A stretch of DNA of 64,000 bases from a bacterium (lineage in GTDB: Bacteria > Cyanobacteriota > Vampirovibrionia > Gastranaerophilales > Gastranaerophilaceae), in contig JAAVBM010000107.1 in the NCBI GenBank assembly GCA_014803505.1, positions 1 through 64,000 of the forward strand, in the 5' to 3' direction. The stretch's first letter is position 1, and the number at the start of each line of letters is the position of its first letter. This document shows positions 25,976-35,706 of the stretch, in pieces. The notes below the pieces were generated by a model. It was not told the DNA's origin. It worked only from the letters and a program-made list of their open reading frames with translations, and did not search any database. The position numbers and the translations under genes were made by a program.

Positions 25976-26054
25976 AATTACTCTCTCATTTTTTGCTCTC
26001 AAATATATAAAAACTTCCTGAAATGCTTGATTTCACATGCTCTCAGGATTGTTA

Positions 26055-26070
26055 CATTTGTTAACAAATG
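26055..26070. promoter_or_regulatory. 16-bp perfect palindrome
   Basis: CATTTGTTAACAAATG lies between anmK (ending at 26087) and the start of the coiled-coil gene. It could be an operator for that gene. The region also holds a CCTGA/TCAGG hairpin that may end the anmK transcript. Confidence 0.4.
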
Positions 26071-26086
26071 AGATTTAATATAATTA

Positions 26087-27214
26087 TTAGTATGTCAATT
26101 TGCCCATTACGACTCGTTTTCTTGCTCCTGTACAGCAAGGTAAATTGTTCGGAATTCCGTAATAAGTACAATAACCCAGCAACGCAAATGCCATAATTTC
26201 TTTAAAATTATTTGAAATTCCATAATCTTCACAGGTCGTAAGGTCTATATAGGAAGGTAAAAATGTTCGTAAAAATTTCATTAATGTAGGATTGTAGGCT
26301 CCACCGCCACAAATTACAGCTTCATGAATACCTACATTAGGGTAAATAAACCTTTCATATGACATAGCAATTGTTTTCGCTGTTAATGCTGTTACGGTTG
26401 CTATTATATCTTCTGGTTCAGAAGGAGCAAATTTTAATGCATTTTCAATATAAATTGGTGAAAAATATTCTCTACCTGTAGATTTTGGAGGCTCCAAAAA
26501 GTAATATTCATCCTGTAACAAACAATCTAACCATGAATCTGAAACTACACCGCTTTTTGCAACTTCGCCATCTTTATCATAAGGTTTTGAGAAAAACTTA
26601 TTCATACAATAATCTATCATTATATTTCCCAATCCTGTATCAAATCCAAAAGTTTCAAAATCTTGAGAAACAACTGTTACATTCGAAATTCCACCAATAT
26701 TTTGAATTGCAAAATTTTTCTTTCTATGTTTAAACCATTTTTCATCAGCAAAACAAACTAAAGGTGCACCTTGTCCATTTTGTGCAATATCAGCTTCTCT
26801 AAAATTTGAAATGGTTAAGCACCCTGTTTCTTGTGCTATGACAGAACTTTCACCAATTTGAAGTGTACTTTTTAAACTAACATTGTCAATTTTCTCATCA
26901 AATGGATAATGATAAACCGTTTGCCCATGACTGGAGATAAAATCAGGTTTTCCAAATTCTTCTATCAAAACCTTACAAGCATCTGCAAAACATTTTCCTA
27001 TTGCAAAATTCATTTGGCATATATCTTTAACTGAAGCATCACCTCTAAAAATTTGGAAAATTTTAGCTCGAATATGTTCAGGGTATTTATAATTTATACC
27101 TTGAATTAATTTAACTGTCATATCAGGATAAACTTCACATAATCCTGCATCAATACTATCACATGAAGTCCCTGACATTAAAGATATTACTCTTTTTGTT
27201 TCTAATTCTCCCAT
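26087..27214 (-). CDS. anmK: Anhydro-N-acetylmuramic acid kinase
   Basis: AnmK phosphorylates and opens 1,6-anhydro-MurNAc recovered from peptidoglycan, giving MurNAc-6-phosphate. The 375-residue protein has the signature LMSGTSCDSIDAGL near the N-terminus, SSHGQTVYHYP (~93-103), and FDTGLGNIMID around 190. It is a lone gene. It may recycle wall fragments produced by the muramidase and amidase encoded later, though it is not linked to them. murQ is absent from the window. Confidence 0.95.
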   Translation of the reverse strand: MGELETKRVISLMSGTSCDSIDAGLCEVYPDMTVKLIQGINYKYPEHIRAKIFQIFRGDASVKDICQMNFAIGKCFADACKVLIEEFGKPDFISSHGQTVYHYPFDEKIDNVSLKSTLQIGESSVIAQETGCLTISNFREADIAQNGQGAPLVCFADEKWFKHRKKNFAIQNIGGISNVTVVSQDFETFGFDTGLGNIMIDYCMNKFFSKPYDKDGEVAKSGVVSDSWLDCLLQDEYYFLEPPKSTGREYFSPIYIENALKFAPSEPEDIIATVTALTAKTIAMSYERFIYPNVGIHEAVICGGGAYNPTLMKFLRTFLPSYIDLTTCEDYGISNNFKEIMAFALLGYCTYYGIPNNLPCCTGARKRVVMGKLTY

Positions 27215-27231
27215 ATATTTCTATATAGTAT

Positions 27232-27547
27232 AAAAAAGCCTGTACTTATGCAAGTACAAGCTGATTAAAAAGTTTACAACTATCCATATACTCTCTTCTA
27301 AAGCTTTTTCTTTAACTCCCTAAACATACTACTAGATATAAAAATTAACTAAAATGTAAACTCCTAAAAATATATCCCTAATCTCACAGTTTATAATTTA
27401 CCTCAATAATCTCTTTTTCTTCCCTTCAGACTAACTTCGCCATCACCTCTATTTCTACTGTCCGATATTCTTAACTTCTTATTACCTTTCGGTAATTCCC
27501 TTCCTTCTGTCTGGTAGCCTTATGATTTTAATTCGGCTTTCTATGTT
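27232..27547 (-). ncRNA. Candidate structured RNA upstream of the WYL pair
   Basis: The 596-nt gap between anmK and the WYL genes has no ORF. On the minus strand, TTGTAA (27580-27575), 15 nt and TATAAA (27559-27554) could start a transcript. It would end at the terminator at 27232-27262, a TGTACTT/AAGTACA stem then TTTTTT. Inside are an AGCC/GGCT stem and a CAGAC/GTCTG stem (27427-27431 / 27509-27513). The latter encloses TTACC-GAAA-GGTAA, a GNRA-capped hairpin. It is not 6S, tmRNA or SRP RNA as far as I can tell. Confidence 0.4.
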
Positions 27548-27810
27548 TATAACTTTATACTTAAGTTAGCATTATTACAAGTAACAAAAAAATATATTTT
27601 TTTTACATTTGACCATGCCCCTTGAATACGTAAGAAAAATTCGTGTTATAAAATCTTAATGAAGATAACTTAATGAAATCTTGTAAAAATTTTAGCAAAA
27701 TTTATTTGACATTCAAAAATTATTCTCAAAAATTTAAGCATGGAATATTAAGTATTAGATATTCCTGAAAGTTTGTGATAGAGTGAATTTTAGGAGAGAG
27801 AAATATAATT

Positions 27811-28758
27811 ATGAAACAGTTTATGAAAACTAACAAAATTACATATAATCTCATGTCTTTTACAGGTTTTAAATCAATGCTGATATTTTCTCTTCTTGTA
27901 GAAAGTCCAAAATCTTATGATGAATTAAAATATTATTTAGAAAATCATGAATATTTACATGAGTCTGTTTCTACTGATACACTTAGGATTTACCTTAATT
28001 CACTTAGACATATCGGTTGTAAAATACGCAGAATTTCTAAAGGCGGAATTTCAAAATATACAATAGATTCACACCCTTTTGAATTAAAAATCAATGATGA
28101 ACAAACTAAAAGTATTTTAAAAATATTTAAAACGATTTCTAAATCTATAGAAATTTCAGATTTACTCTCATTACAAGAATTTTTTGATAAATTTTCAAAT
28201 TATATAACGAATGAAGATTTGAAACTCAAATTGAAAAATATTTCACCACTAAATAATATTGACCCTCAAATTATAAAAGACTTAAAATCATATGCGCACA
28301 ATAATACAGAGATTATAATCCTTTATAACTCTCTTAATTCGGGTAAGAAAAATATTAATATTATTGTTGACAAACTTGAAATTAACAATGGTAAATTATA
28401 TGTCTATGGAATGAATTCAGAACATAAACATTATTCAAGTTTATTAGTCTCAAGAATTATTAAAATTATTGGTATAAATTTTCAGCAATCTGAATTAACT
28501 GCTCCCGAGATTACCGTAACATATGAATTGAAAAATAATAATGGCAATCAAGATTTCGAATTACTAAACTGTGAAACTATTATCGAAAATCATAAAAATA
28601 AAACTATTATTCAAATAAACTCACGAAATAAATTTGATATTATGCAAAGAATTATGTCATTATCTCCAAATTGCAAGGTTCTTACTCCTGAAAGTTTTAG
28701 AACGGACATTATCGATTTTCTGAAACAAATGAAAGAAGGTTATCTTGAAAAAATCTAA
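27811..28758 (+). CDS. WYL-domain transcriptional regulator, first of a pair
   Basis: A 315-residue regulator. The N-terminus is a winged helix (~20-85, SYDELKYYL through TLRIYLNSLRHIGCKIRRISKG). A linker and a WYL-like sheet (~165-215, with IIILYNSLNSGKKNI then LEINNGKLYVYGMN) follow, and a C-terminal WCX-like domain. WYL proteins sense nucleic acid or nucleotide ligands. The next gene is a paralogue of the same architecture, reminiscent of PafB-PafC. A TTTGA-CAT-TCAAA inverted repeat lies about 100 nt upstream. Confidence 0.78.
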   Translation: MKQFMKTNKITYNLMSFTGFKSMLIFSLLVESPKSYDELKYYLENHEYLHESVSTDTLRIYLNSLRHIGCKIRRISKGGISKYTIDSHPFELKINDEQTKSILKIFKTISKSIEISDLLSLQEFFDKFSNYITNEDLKLKLKNISPLNNIDPQIIKDLKSYAHNNTEIIILYNSLNSGKKNINIIVDKLEINNGKLYVYGMNSEHKHYSSLLVSRIIKIIGINFQQSELTAPEITVTYELKNNNGNQDFELLNCETIIENHKNKTIIQINSRNKFDIMQRIMSLSPNCKVLTPESFRTDIIDFLKQMKEGYLEKI

Positions 28759-29674
28759 TACAAAACTAAATGACGGATGTTTGAAAATATTCGAACTTCT
28801 TAACCTTCTTTATGAAGATAAAGCCGATTATCATAAAGTTATCTCCATTTTTAAAGACGATGTTAATGAACAATCCACAAATAATGTTCAAGTTATCTTA
28901 AATAAATACATAAATACTCTGAAAGTTTTTGGAATAAAAGTTGAAAAAGAAAATAACAAATTCAAACTCAAAAGCAGTTTATATTCAATGCCGTTTTCAA
29001 CTAATGATTTAAAATCTATCAGCATTTTGCAAAAATCAATAAAAGACTTTCCTGATAATGATATCTCTGAAATTTTGGAAAACTTTATTGAAACACTAAT
29101 GCTCAGAATGGATAATCACGATAAAAATAAGTTGAATAATCTTACTCAAAACTATGATTTTTCATTTTATTACTCTAACTTACGTGAACAAATTGATCAT
29201 TGCATACAGATTTGCAAAGAAAATTTTATTATTGAAGTTCTATACCTAAAAAATAATAACGAAATCAAAATAAAATGTACTCCGAAAGAAGTTTTATATG
29301 ACTTAAAAACAGCATATCTGCAGGTATATGATATTCAAAAGAAAGAAAATATTGATATTCCGATTGCAAATATTCGCTCAATAGCAAGACAACCTCAAAT
29401 TGCGAATCCAACAGAATTAACAACAACAGTCGTTTATATACTGAAAAACAGGTTAGCAAAAACTTACAAAGTTAAAGAAAATGAATATGCACAAGGCTAT
29501 GATTCTAACGGATACTTAACTATTATCAATAAAAATGAACCATTTGATAAATTATTAAGCAGACTAATGAGGTACAACTACAACTGCGAAATAATATCAC
29601 CTAAACCACTTAGAGACAAAATGATAAATTTAATCAATGAAACTTTGGCTCAATATGAAGATATTATATCGTAA
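28745..29674 (+). CDS. WYL-domain transcriptional regulator, second of a pair
   Basis: A 309-residue paralogue of the preceding regulator, with the same order: N-terminal helical DNA-binding region (~8-75), a WYL-like core (~160-210, IIEVLYLKNNNEIKIKCTP then YDLKTAYLQVYD) and a C-terminal domain. It begins at a TTG within the previous gene (14-nt overlap). GAAGG lies 5 nt before the TTG, which supports that start. Coupled translation suggests equal stoichiometry and a heterodimer. It converges on der with 7 nt between stops. Confidence 0.77.
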   Translation: MKKSNTKLNDGCLKIFELLNLLYEDKADYHKVISIFKDDVNEQSTNNVQVILNKYINTLKVFGIKVEKENNKFKLKSSLYSMPFSTNDLKSISILQKSIKDFPDNDISEILENFIETLMLRMDNHDKNKLNNLTQNYDFSFYYSNLREQIDHCIQICKENFIIEVLYLKNNNEIKIKCTPKEVLYDLKTAYLQVYDIQKKENIDIPIANIRSIARQPQIANPTELTTTVVYILKNRLAKTYKVKENEYAQGYDSNGYLTIINKNEPFDKLLSRLMRYNYNCEIISPKPLRDKMINLINETLAQYEDIIS

Positions 29675-29681
29675 AGTTATA

Positions 29682-31007
29682 TTATTTACCGCCACGTTCA
29701 CGAACAGAAATTCTTATTGGAGTTCCAAAAAATCCAAAAGCTTCTCTAAGTTTATTTTCAAGATATCTTTTATAACTATCTCTCAATAGTTCTTCATTAT
29801 TTACAAAAAGAACAAATGTTGGAGGCTGAACTGCAGCTTGAGTCATATAATATATTTTTAATCTCTTACCTTTGAAACTTGTTGGAGGATTCAATGCATA
29901 AGCTTCGTTAATTACTTTATTTAAAAGACCTGTAGAAACACGCTTAGTACATTGTGCATAAACTTTTTCGCTTTCTTCAAAGATGTTTCCTAAACGTTGT
30001 TTAGTCACTGCGCTAATGAAAATTTTAGGTGCATAACTCAAAAACGGAATCTGCATTGATAATTCTTTTTCAAACTGATTGATTGTATTAGCTTTTTTAT
30101 CCTCAATCAAATCCCATTTATTTATAGCAACAATAATACCTTTTCCGGCTTCAGTTATAATTGATGAAATCTTTTTATCTTGATCTGAAATACCTTCTTT
30201 AGCATCAATTACCAACAAAGCAACATCACATTCTCTAATTGAACGAATTGCTCTATCTACTGCAAATTTTTCAACTCCGTAATCAACTTTTGATTTTTTA
30301 CGAATTCCTGCAGTATCAACAATAATGAATTCTTTTTCTTTATATGTTATATAACTGTCAATACTGTCACGTGTAGTACCCGATACATCAGAAACTATTA
30401 CTCTGTCAGTATTTAAAAGAGCATTAACAATAGAAGATTTTCCTGCATTCGGACGTCCGACAATTGCAATTCTGATTCGGTTATCTTTTTCTTCTTCCTC
30501 AGTGATTTCAAAATCTTCCGTAACGATTTCCAACAAATCTCCGACACCACCTGAACCGTGAAGAGCTGAAATTCCAACAGGATCACCCAATGATAAAGCA
30601 TAAAAATCACTTGTCATCATTAAAGATTCAGGATTATCACATTTATTAACCGTTAAAAATATTGGTTTTCCTGACTGACGTAAAATATTTGCAATGTCAT
30701 AATCTACAGGATTAACACCTGCTTGACCGTCTACAAGAAATATGATTTTATCAGCCTCCTCACAAGCCAATCTTGCCTGATCGAAAATTGAAACCATTAT
30801 ATCGTCATCATCACCCGGAATAATACCACCTGTATCAATAACAGTAAAACCTTTATTTTGCCATTCAACATCAAAATAAATACGGTCACGAGTAACCCCC
30901 GGTAAATCGTCAACAATTGAATGTCTTGCACCTACAAGACGATTAACAAATGTTGATTTACCTACATTAGGTCTTCCTACTATTGCTACTATCGGTTTTC
31001 TTTTCAT
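29682..31007 (-). CDS. der: Ribosome-associated double GTPase Der (EngA)
   Basis: Der assists 50S subunit assembly with two G domains in tandem. The 441-residue protein has the first domain with GRPNVGKST and DTGG, and NKCDN. The second has GRPNAGKSS, DTAG and NKWD. It has a C-terminal KH-like domain of ~110 residues (FVNNEELLRDSYKRYLENKL). The order of motifs and length are typical. It sits 53 nt after a TPR gene on the same strand. Confidence 0.98.
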   Translation of the reverse strand: MKRKPIVAIVGRPNVGKSTFVNRLVGARHSIVDDLPGVTRDRIYFDVEWQNKGFTVIDTGGIIPGDDDDIMVSIFDQARLACEEADKIIFLVDGQAGVNPVDYDIANILRQSGKPIFLTVNKCDNPESLMMTSDFYALSLGDPVGISALHGSGGVGDLLEIVTEDFEITEEEEKDNRIRIAIVGRPNAGKSSIVNALLNTDRVIVSDVSGTTRDSIDSYITYKEKEFIIVDTAGIRKKSKVDYGVEKFAVDRAIRSIRECDVALLVIDAKEGISDQDKKISSIITEAGKGIIVAINKWDLIEDKKANTINQFEKELSMQIPFLSYAPKIFISAVTKQRLGNIFEESEKVYAQCTKRVSTGLLNKVINEAYALNPPTSFKGKRLKIYYMTQAAVQPPTFVLFVNNEELLRDSYKRYLENKLREAFGFFGTPIRISVRERGGK

Positions 31008-31060
31008 ATTTCAATGCTAGCATGGACAGAAAAAAATGTAAAATAACATCATATATAAAT

Positions 31061-31663
31061 CTACAAAGTTAAAATCTTATCAAATAATTTAACTGCAGGT
31101 GCATAATTCGGAAGAATTTCCAAGCAAGTACTTAATGCTCTTTGACATTTCTCTATATCATTATCGTTATAATAATAAATATATGCCAACAAATAATGAA
31201 GCTCCGGATCATTATACAGTTTATCTTTTGCTTTTCTTAAGAAAAACATCGCAGCAGGCATTAAATTATTTGCCCAGAATACTCGACCAATAAATTTGTA
31301 ACATTCGGGATTATAGAAAGCCAAGTAATCAGCATAACGAATAATTTTTTCTACAAAATCTCCTCTACAATAAAGTATAAAAATATTCAAATCAATTTCT
31401 AAAAAATTTCTAACTTCAAAATATGTTGGAGGTCTGGAAATTTCTCCCGTCAACATTTGCAAAAGCAATAAACCCCAATGAGCACGAATATTTTCACCGG
31501 CAACTTTTGTAAATAATTCCTTAGCTTCTTCAAATTGGTCTAATATAATACAGCAATAAGCCGCCTCCAAAACATAATTATTATGTTTGAAGAACGACTT
31601 ACAACCTTTAATTCTTCCTGATAAAAAATCTTTCTTTACCTGTTCATATGTCATAGAACTCAA
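31061..31663 (-). CDS. TPR-like protein, 200 aa
   Basis: A soluble helical-repeat protein with tetratricopeptide-like pairs (LEAAYCCIILDQFEEAKELF, then PELHYLLAYIYYYNDNDIEK). It lies between a secreted TPR protein and der, in a three-gene run. Its role is unknown. Translation could start at TTG 31663, which has AAGGA 10 nt upstream, or at ATG 31654. The first is kept because of the spacing to the ribosome-binding site. Confidence 0.75.
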   Translation of the reverse strand: MSSMTYEQVKKDFLSGRIKGCKSFFKHNNYVLEAAYCCIILDQFEEAKELFTKVAGENIRAHWGLLLLQMLTGEISRPPTYFEVRNFLEIDLNIFILYCRGDFVEKIIRYADYLAFYNPECYKFIGRVFWANNLMPAAMFFLRKAKDKLYNDPELHYLLAYIYYYNDNDIEKCQRALSTCLEILPNYAPAVKLFDKILTL

Positions 31664-31682
31664 TTACAATAAATCCTTACTA

Positions 31683-32960
31683 TTATAAAGAAATATCAGG
31701 CATCATTGATCTCATCATAATTGATTGAACTACTTCAGGTGATAACTTTTGACCTTTTTCAGTAAGATATGGAACTAAATCTTCAAAATCGCCATTTGAT
31801 CTTTTGTCATTGTTACTTCCTAAAAGCATTCTCATTTCTTCTAATTCTCTTGAAGAACGAACATATTCAGGATCTTTAGATAAATCAGCCATCTCTGCAG
31901 GTGCTGCATAAGCAAGTTTATTTGTATCTAACTCAGATTTTTGATCATCAAAATTCTTGATATTTTTCAAATTATTAATATTTTTATCCGGATCTTCTGT
32001 TCCGTTAGTATTAATTGTTTGTTGGATTTTCTTCAATTGAAGTTGTTTATATTCCTTGTTCAAGTCAGGAGATAAACCGTTTCCATATGGTGCATTGATG
32101 AACTGATCAAGTTTATCATCTTGAGTACCAAACGGTAGATTGATTTTAGGTTTCTTATCATTATCACCATTATTGTTATTATCTTTATCATCCTCAACAA
32201 CTTTTGGAGAAAGTTTATCTTGAAGCATAATAAGATTTCTATGAATAAGAGTTTCAGGATCAACCGGAGTCAAATCAACAGTTCCTGCAACATTAGCATA
32301 CGGATAAAGAAGTTCAGGCTCATTAACATTTGGATAACAAGTTTCTTCATCTGAATCTAAAACGCAATTTCTTCCATTTGTTGCATATTTTACAATCATA
32401 GGATTATCATTTAAAGAGATTACTTGTTCATAAGCTTTAATAGCGTTTTCTTTATCACTGCATTTTGAATAACACATAGCCAAATAATAGAAGCCTAATG
32501 TGTCAGTTGGATGTAATCTTACATAAGAAATACATTCTTGAAGACATCCAGCAAAATCACTCTTTTTATATTTTGCAACAATACTATCGAAAGAAGGATT
32601 AGAATAATAAGAAGGACCTTCTAACCAACCTGGAACTGATGCAGGATCACCATAAACTTTTCTTGAAGATTCTCTCAAATCATCATTACGACGTTTTGGA
32701 ATATCTACAGAAGGCACACTACCAATAGATCCTTCATCTGAACGGCTATAACTTCCACGATTACCTGAAGATGATCTCAATGAATTAGCATTGAACTCAT
32801 CCATAACTTTTTCTCTCTCGTAATTATCATCAGAAACAGTCGGGTGTGTATCATCATACAAATTGTATTCTTTCAATGGATTTTTGAATTCAAATGCCAT
32901 TGCAGACATTGTGTTCAATACCATCACTGTAGCCAATAATAATCCAAATTTCTTCTTCAT
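31683..32960 (-). CDS. Secreted TPR protein
   Basis: A 425-residue exported protein. It has a signal peptide, MKKKFGLLLATVMVLNTMSAMA, shown here only as the N-terminal ~22 residues ending in AMA. A Ser/Arg-rich linker follows, then a TPR pair (~135-190, CLQECISYVRLHPTDTLGF, KCSDKENAIKAYEQVI). An Asn/Asp-rich region (DKDNNNNGDNDKK) follows, then a C-terminal helical segment. It probably lies in the periplasm or envelope. AGAGGATAAGATA precedes the ATG. It is first of three genes ending with der. Confidence 0.78.
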   Translation of the reverse strand: MKKKFGLLLATVMVLNTMSAMAFEFKNPLKEYNLYDDTHPTVSDDNYEREKVMDEFNANSLRSSSGNRGSYSRSDEGSIGSVPSVDIPKRRNDDLRESSRKVYGDPASVPGWLEGPSYYSNPSFDSIVAKYKKSDFAGCLQECISYVRLHPTDTLGFYYLAMCYSKCSDKENAIKAYEQVISLNDNPMIVKYATNGRNCVLDSDEETCYPNVNEPELLYPYANVAGTVDLTPVDPETLIHRNLIMLQDKLSPKVVEDDKDNNNNGDNDKKPKINLPFGTQDDKLDQFINAPYGNGLSPDLNKEYKQLQLKKIQQTINTNGTEDPDKNINNLKNIKNFDDQKSELDTNKLAYAAPAEMADLSKDPEYVRSSRELEEMRMLLGSNNDKRSNGDFEDLVPYLTEKGQKLSPEVVQSIMMRSMMPDISL

Positions 32961-33060
32961 TATCTTATCCTCTTTTAGAATTCCTTTTTCATAAAATATC
33001 TTTTACGCATTGCCATTATATGATATTAAAATATATTCGTCATAATCCAAACGTATGATA

Positions 33061-33630
33061 TTATAAAATTTGCTTAGCAAATTTACATCCACAATAATTT
33101 TGTCGATACAAATTCAGCGAAGCTGATATTTTATTTGTTTTTAGAAAACCATCTTGTTTTCGAAAATTCGTTGATAAATATTTTAAACCTAAATTATTTG
33201 CAATTTTTTCTCCAATACCTGTAAGTTTTTCATAATTTTTATGCGGACTTATAACTATTGATGTGGTAAATTCCTCGATATTAAGAGTTTTTGCTAACTC
33301 AGCAGCCTTAGTTAATCTCAATTCAAAACATTTATCACATCTTGCACCTTTTTCAGGTTCATTTTCTAACCCTTTAACATAATCATAATAAATATCTGAT
33401 TCGTACTCTCCAACAATGAGCCTACATCCATAGTGTTCGCACAAAATTTTCTCGGCTTCTAACCTTTTATAATACTCTGATTCAGGATAGATATTAGGGT
33501 TATAAAAATAAACAACAACACAATATCCCATATCTTGTAATAAAGATATGGGATAAGCAGAACATATACCACAACAAGCGTGTAGTAAAATAGTTTTATT
33601 AGAATAGTTTATTTTTAGGTTTTCCACCAT
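33061..33630 (-). CDS. queH: Epoxyqueuosine reductase QueH
   Basis: QueH reduces epoxyqueuosine to queuosine in tRNA and is the non-cobalamin alternative to QueG. The 189-residue protein keeps the paired cysteines HACCGICS (~17-24) and the later ARCDKCFELRL (~98-108) and YCGCKFA near the end. SPHKNYEKL is also conserved. It starts 32 nt inside the VKOR-thioredoxin gene, so expression is coupled. No other queuosine gene is in the window. Confidence 0.93.
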   Translation of the reverse strand: MVENLKINYSNKTILLHACCGICSAYPISLLQDMGYCVVVYFYNPNIYPESEYYKRLEAEKILCEHYGCRLIVGEYESDIYYDYVKGLENEPEKGARCDKCFELRLTKAAELAKTLNIEEFTTSIVISPHKNYEKLTGIGEKIANNLGLKYLSTNFRKQDGFLKTNKISASLNLYRQNYCGCKFAKQIL

Positions 33631-34825
33631 GTGCTTCTACCCACTTTTTCAAATCATGATAGCCTTTTACACCCATCTCAAAATCTTTACCCATTTTAAG
33701 AGCCGGAGTTCCGATTTGTTTATGAGAAACTGCAAAATCAATATCTTTTTGGATAATTTTATTAACAGCATCACTATGAGCATCTTTTCTAAGTTTATCT
33801 ATATCAAGATCAAAACCTGAATTTTCAAGAACTTCGATAATTTCATCTTCTGTAGATGGGCGAAGTTCAAAGAATAAAGAATTCACTTCCCAGAATTTAC
33901 CTTGCATTTGAGCGGCTTCGGCATACTGAGCCATGATACAAGAACCTTGATGAAACTCTTGCTGCAAATACTTGTTACATTTAGTATCTAAAGGCATTGC
34001 GTGATGTTCAACCCTTACATTTTTGAATTCAGTAACAACTTTATGAATCATAACATTACAAGCCTTACACATTGGACATTTATAGTCTGAAAAAACTTGT
34101 AAAACAACAGCATCTTTGGCATCTGAGCCCAAAATATTACCTTGAACAGCATAAGGATTAGGACCTTCTTTAGTAAATTCGCCATATTCTCTACTAAATT
34201 TCAACGCAGGAGAGAATTTTGCACTTGTAAAAGTCCAACCTAAAAATCCAACTGCACAAATCATAACCACAACAAATGCTATTTTGTATGGTAGAGGTTT
34301 TAAAGCATCAAGAAAGTCTTTTGCACTTTGTTTTATCGCTCCGATAAAGCCGCCTTCGATACCTTTAACTGCAGTTAACCCAATTGCTAAATTCAATAAA
34401 TATGTAATCATACACATTACACAGATTTTATGAATTTCAAATAAGCTGACACACAACAATATCATAGATATTGCGAAAGATATCAAACCTAACGATGCGA
34501 TATAATGAAATTTGTTTTTAAATACTTCTAAGAATTTTAAAAATGGAACTTTCTTTAACTTATCAACACCAAGAAGCATTACAATAAATGAATACAAGAA
34601 TAAGCCCCAATAAGCTAAAGGTACACCTAAAAATTGTGATTCTGTAGTTCTTGCTACACCATCACAATCTACAAAATCGCTTATCGAACAAAAACTCGGT
34701 AATGCGTATTGGTTAAAATTTGCTTCATAATAAATATAAGCAAGGTCAATCGTAATAAGAACACCTAACAATACCAATATAGATATTATTATGTATTTTT
34801 TTAAATCATTGTTTACATTTTCCAT
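33599..34825 (-). CDS. VKOR - thioredoxin-like (DsbA-type) fusion
   Basis: This 408-residue membrane protein would re-oxidise or form disulfides in the envelope. Five hydrophobic spans form a vitamin K epoxide reductase domain. It has the loop FCSISDFVDCDGVA with its Cys pair, a Ser near STESQF-like TTESQFLGVP, and the active CVMC pair (~133-136). A C-terminal thioredoxin-fold domain (~215-400) contains CPMCKAC. VKOR-Trx fusions are well known in Cyanobacteria and other bacteria. The Pro in IGTPALKMG is the cis-Pro loop. Confidence 0.93.
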   Translation of the reverse strand: MENVNNDLKKYIIISILVLLGVLITIDLAYIYYEANFNQYALPSFCSISDFVDCDGVARTTESQFLGVPLAYWGLFLYSFIVMLLGVDKLKKVPFLKFLEVFKNKFHYIASLGLISFAISMILLCVSLFEIHKICVMCMITYLLNLAIGLTAVKGIEGGFIGAIKQSAKDFLDALKPLPYKIAFVVVMICAVGFLGWTFTSAKFSPALKFSREYGEFTKEGPNPYAVQGNILGSDAKDAVVLQVFSDYKCPMCKACNVMIHKVVTEFKNVRVEHHAMPLDTKCNKYLQQEFHQGSCIMAQYAEAAQMQGKFWEVNSLFFELRPSTEDEIIEVLENSGFDLDIDKLRKDAHSDAVNKIIQKDIDFAVSHKQIGTPALKMGKDFEMGVKGYHDLKKWVEAHGGKPKNKLF

Positions 34826-34983
34826 CTAAATATTTCTCCCTAATCTTTAAGTATATATTACATATTTTATCAAAATTAATCAACCGACTTAATATCAATT
34901 TATAAATATTGAACAAAAGACAAAACATCTTGAACTATTCGGCTTTTAATGATAAAATACAGAATGAAATAAGGTTTATAAAA

Positions 34984-35706
34984 GTGCAAAGAAATTTTTT
35001 AGAACAATTCCTGACCAAAATATCACAATTTCCACAATGGGTTAAAGAAATTATATACGTCAAATTATCAGAAGATATTAACAAAGATAGTGATTTGGCA
35101 TATGTTTTTGCAACTTACAAGCCTGTTTTAACATATAAAGGAAGATGTGAGCTTGATTATAAAAAATCAAATTTTGATTCAAATATCTATAATATGTTAA
35201 ATTATTGTGATCAAAATTCAAGTATATCTGAAATAACCTTAAACACTTATATGTCAATGGAAGAAATTGCTAACCATTTTTTATTTTGTGTGGATGAAGG
35301 TTACATGGAAATTCCTGATAATTCGCAAATATTAAATATTGCAGGATTCCTCGCAGGAAAATATCGTACTGGCGAATATTTTGTTCAAGACGGCTCTATT
35401 TCTGAAGAACAATTGAATTCTGCAGTCGATAATTACAATAATAATAAATCTGAAAACAAAAAGTTCGGACAAATACTTATAGACTTAGGATTGATTACTC
35501 AAAATCAATTGAATATAATTTTATCAATTAAAGAAGAAGCAAAAAAAAGATTCGTGCTCGATCATAATGAAATTCCAAAAATCAATCAAGAGTACGTAAA
35601 AACTTCTGATGAATACGAAAAACAAATTGAAGACTTAAAAGAAGAAAACAGACAATTAAAAAAGAAATTAGATCAGTTATTAGCGATGGTGAAAAATAAT
35701 GAATAA
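34984..35706 (+). CDS. MshEN-like domain protein, hypothetical
   Basis: Unassigned 240-residue protein. A C-terminal segment (FGQILIDLGLITQNQLNIIL) resembles the MshEN/GspE N-terminal fold that binds c-di-GMP in type II/IV pilus ATPases, but no ATPase domain follows. A charged coiled coil ends the protein. The start is uncertain: GTG 34984 is preferred with ATAAGG upstream; a TTG at 34909 gives 25 more residues but has no ribosome-binding site. The stop overlaps the asparaginase gene by 8 nt. Confidence 0.6.
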   Translation: MQRNFLEQFLTKISQFPQWVKEIIYVKLSEDINKDSDLAYVFATYKPVLTYKGRCELDYKKSNFDSNIYNMLNYCDQNSSISEITLNTYMSMEEIANHFLFCVDEGYMEIPDNSQILNIAGFLAGKYRTGEYFVQDGSISEEQLNSAVDNYNNNKSENKKFGQILIDLGLITQNQLNIILSIKEEAKKRFVLDHNEIPKINQEYVKTSDEYEKQIEDLKEENRQLKKKLDQLLAMVKNNE

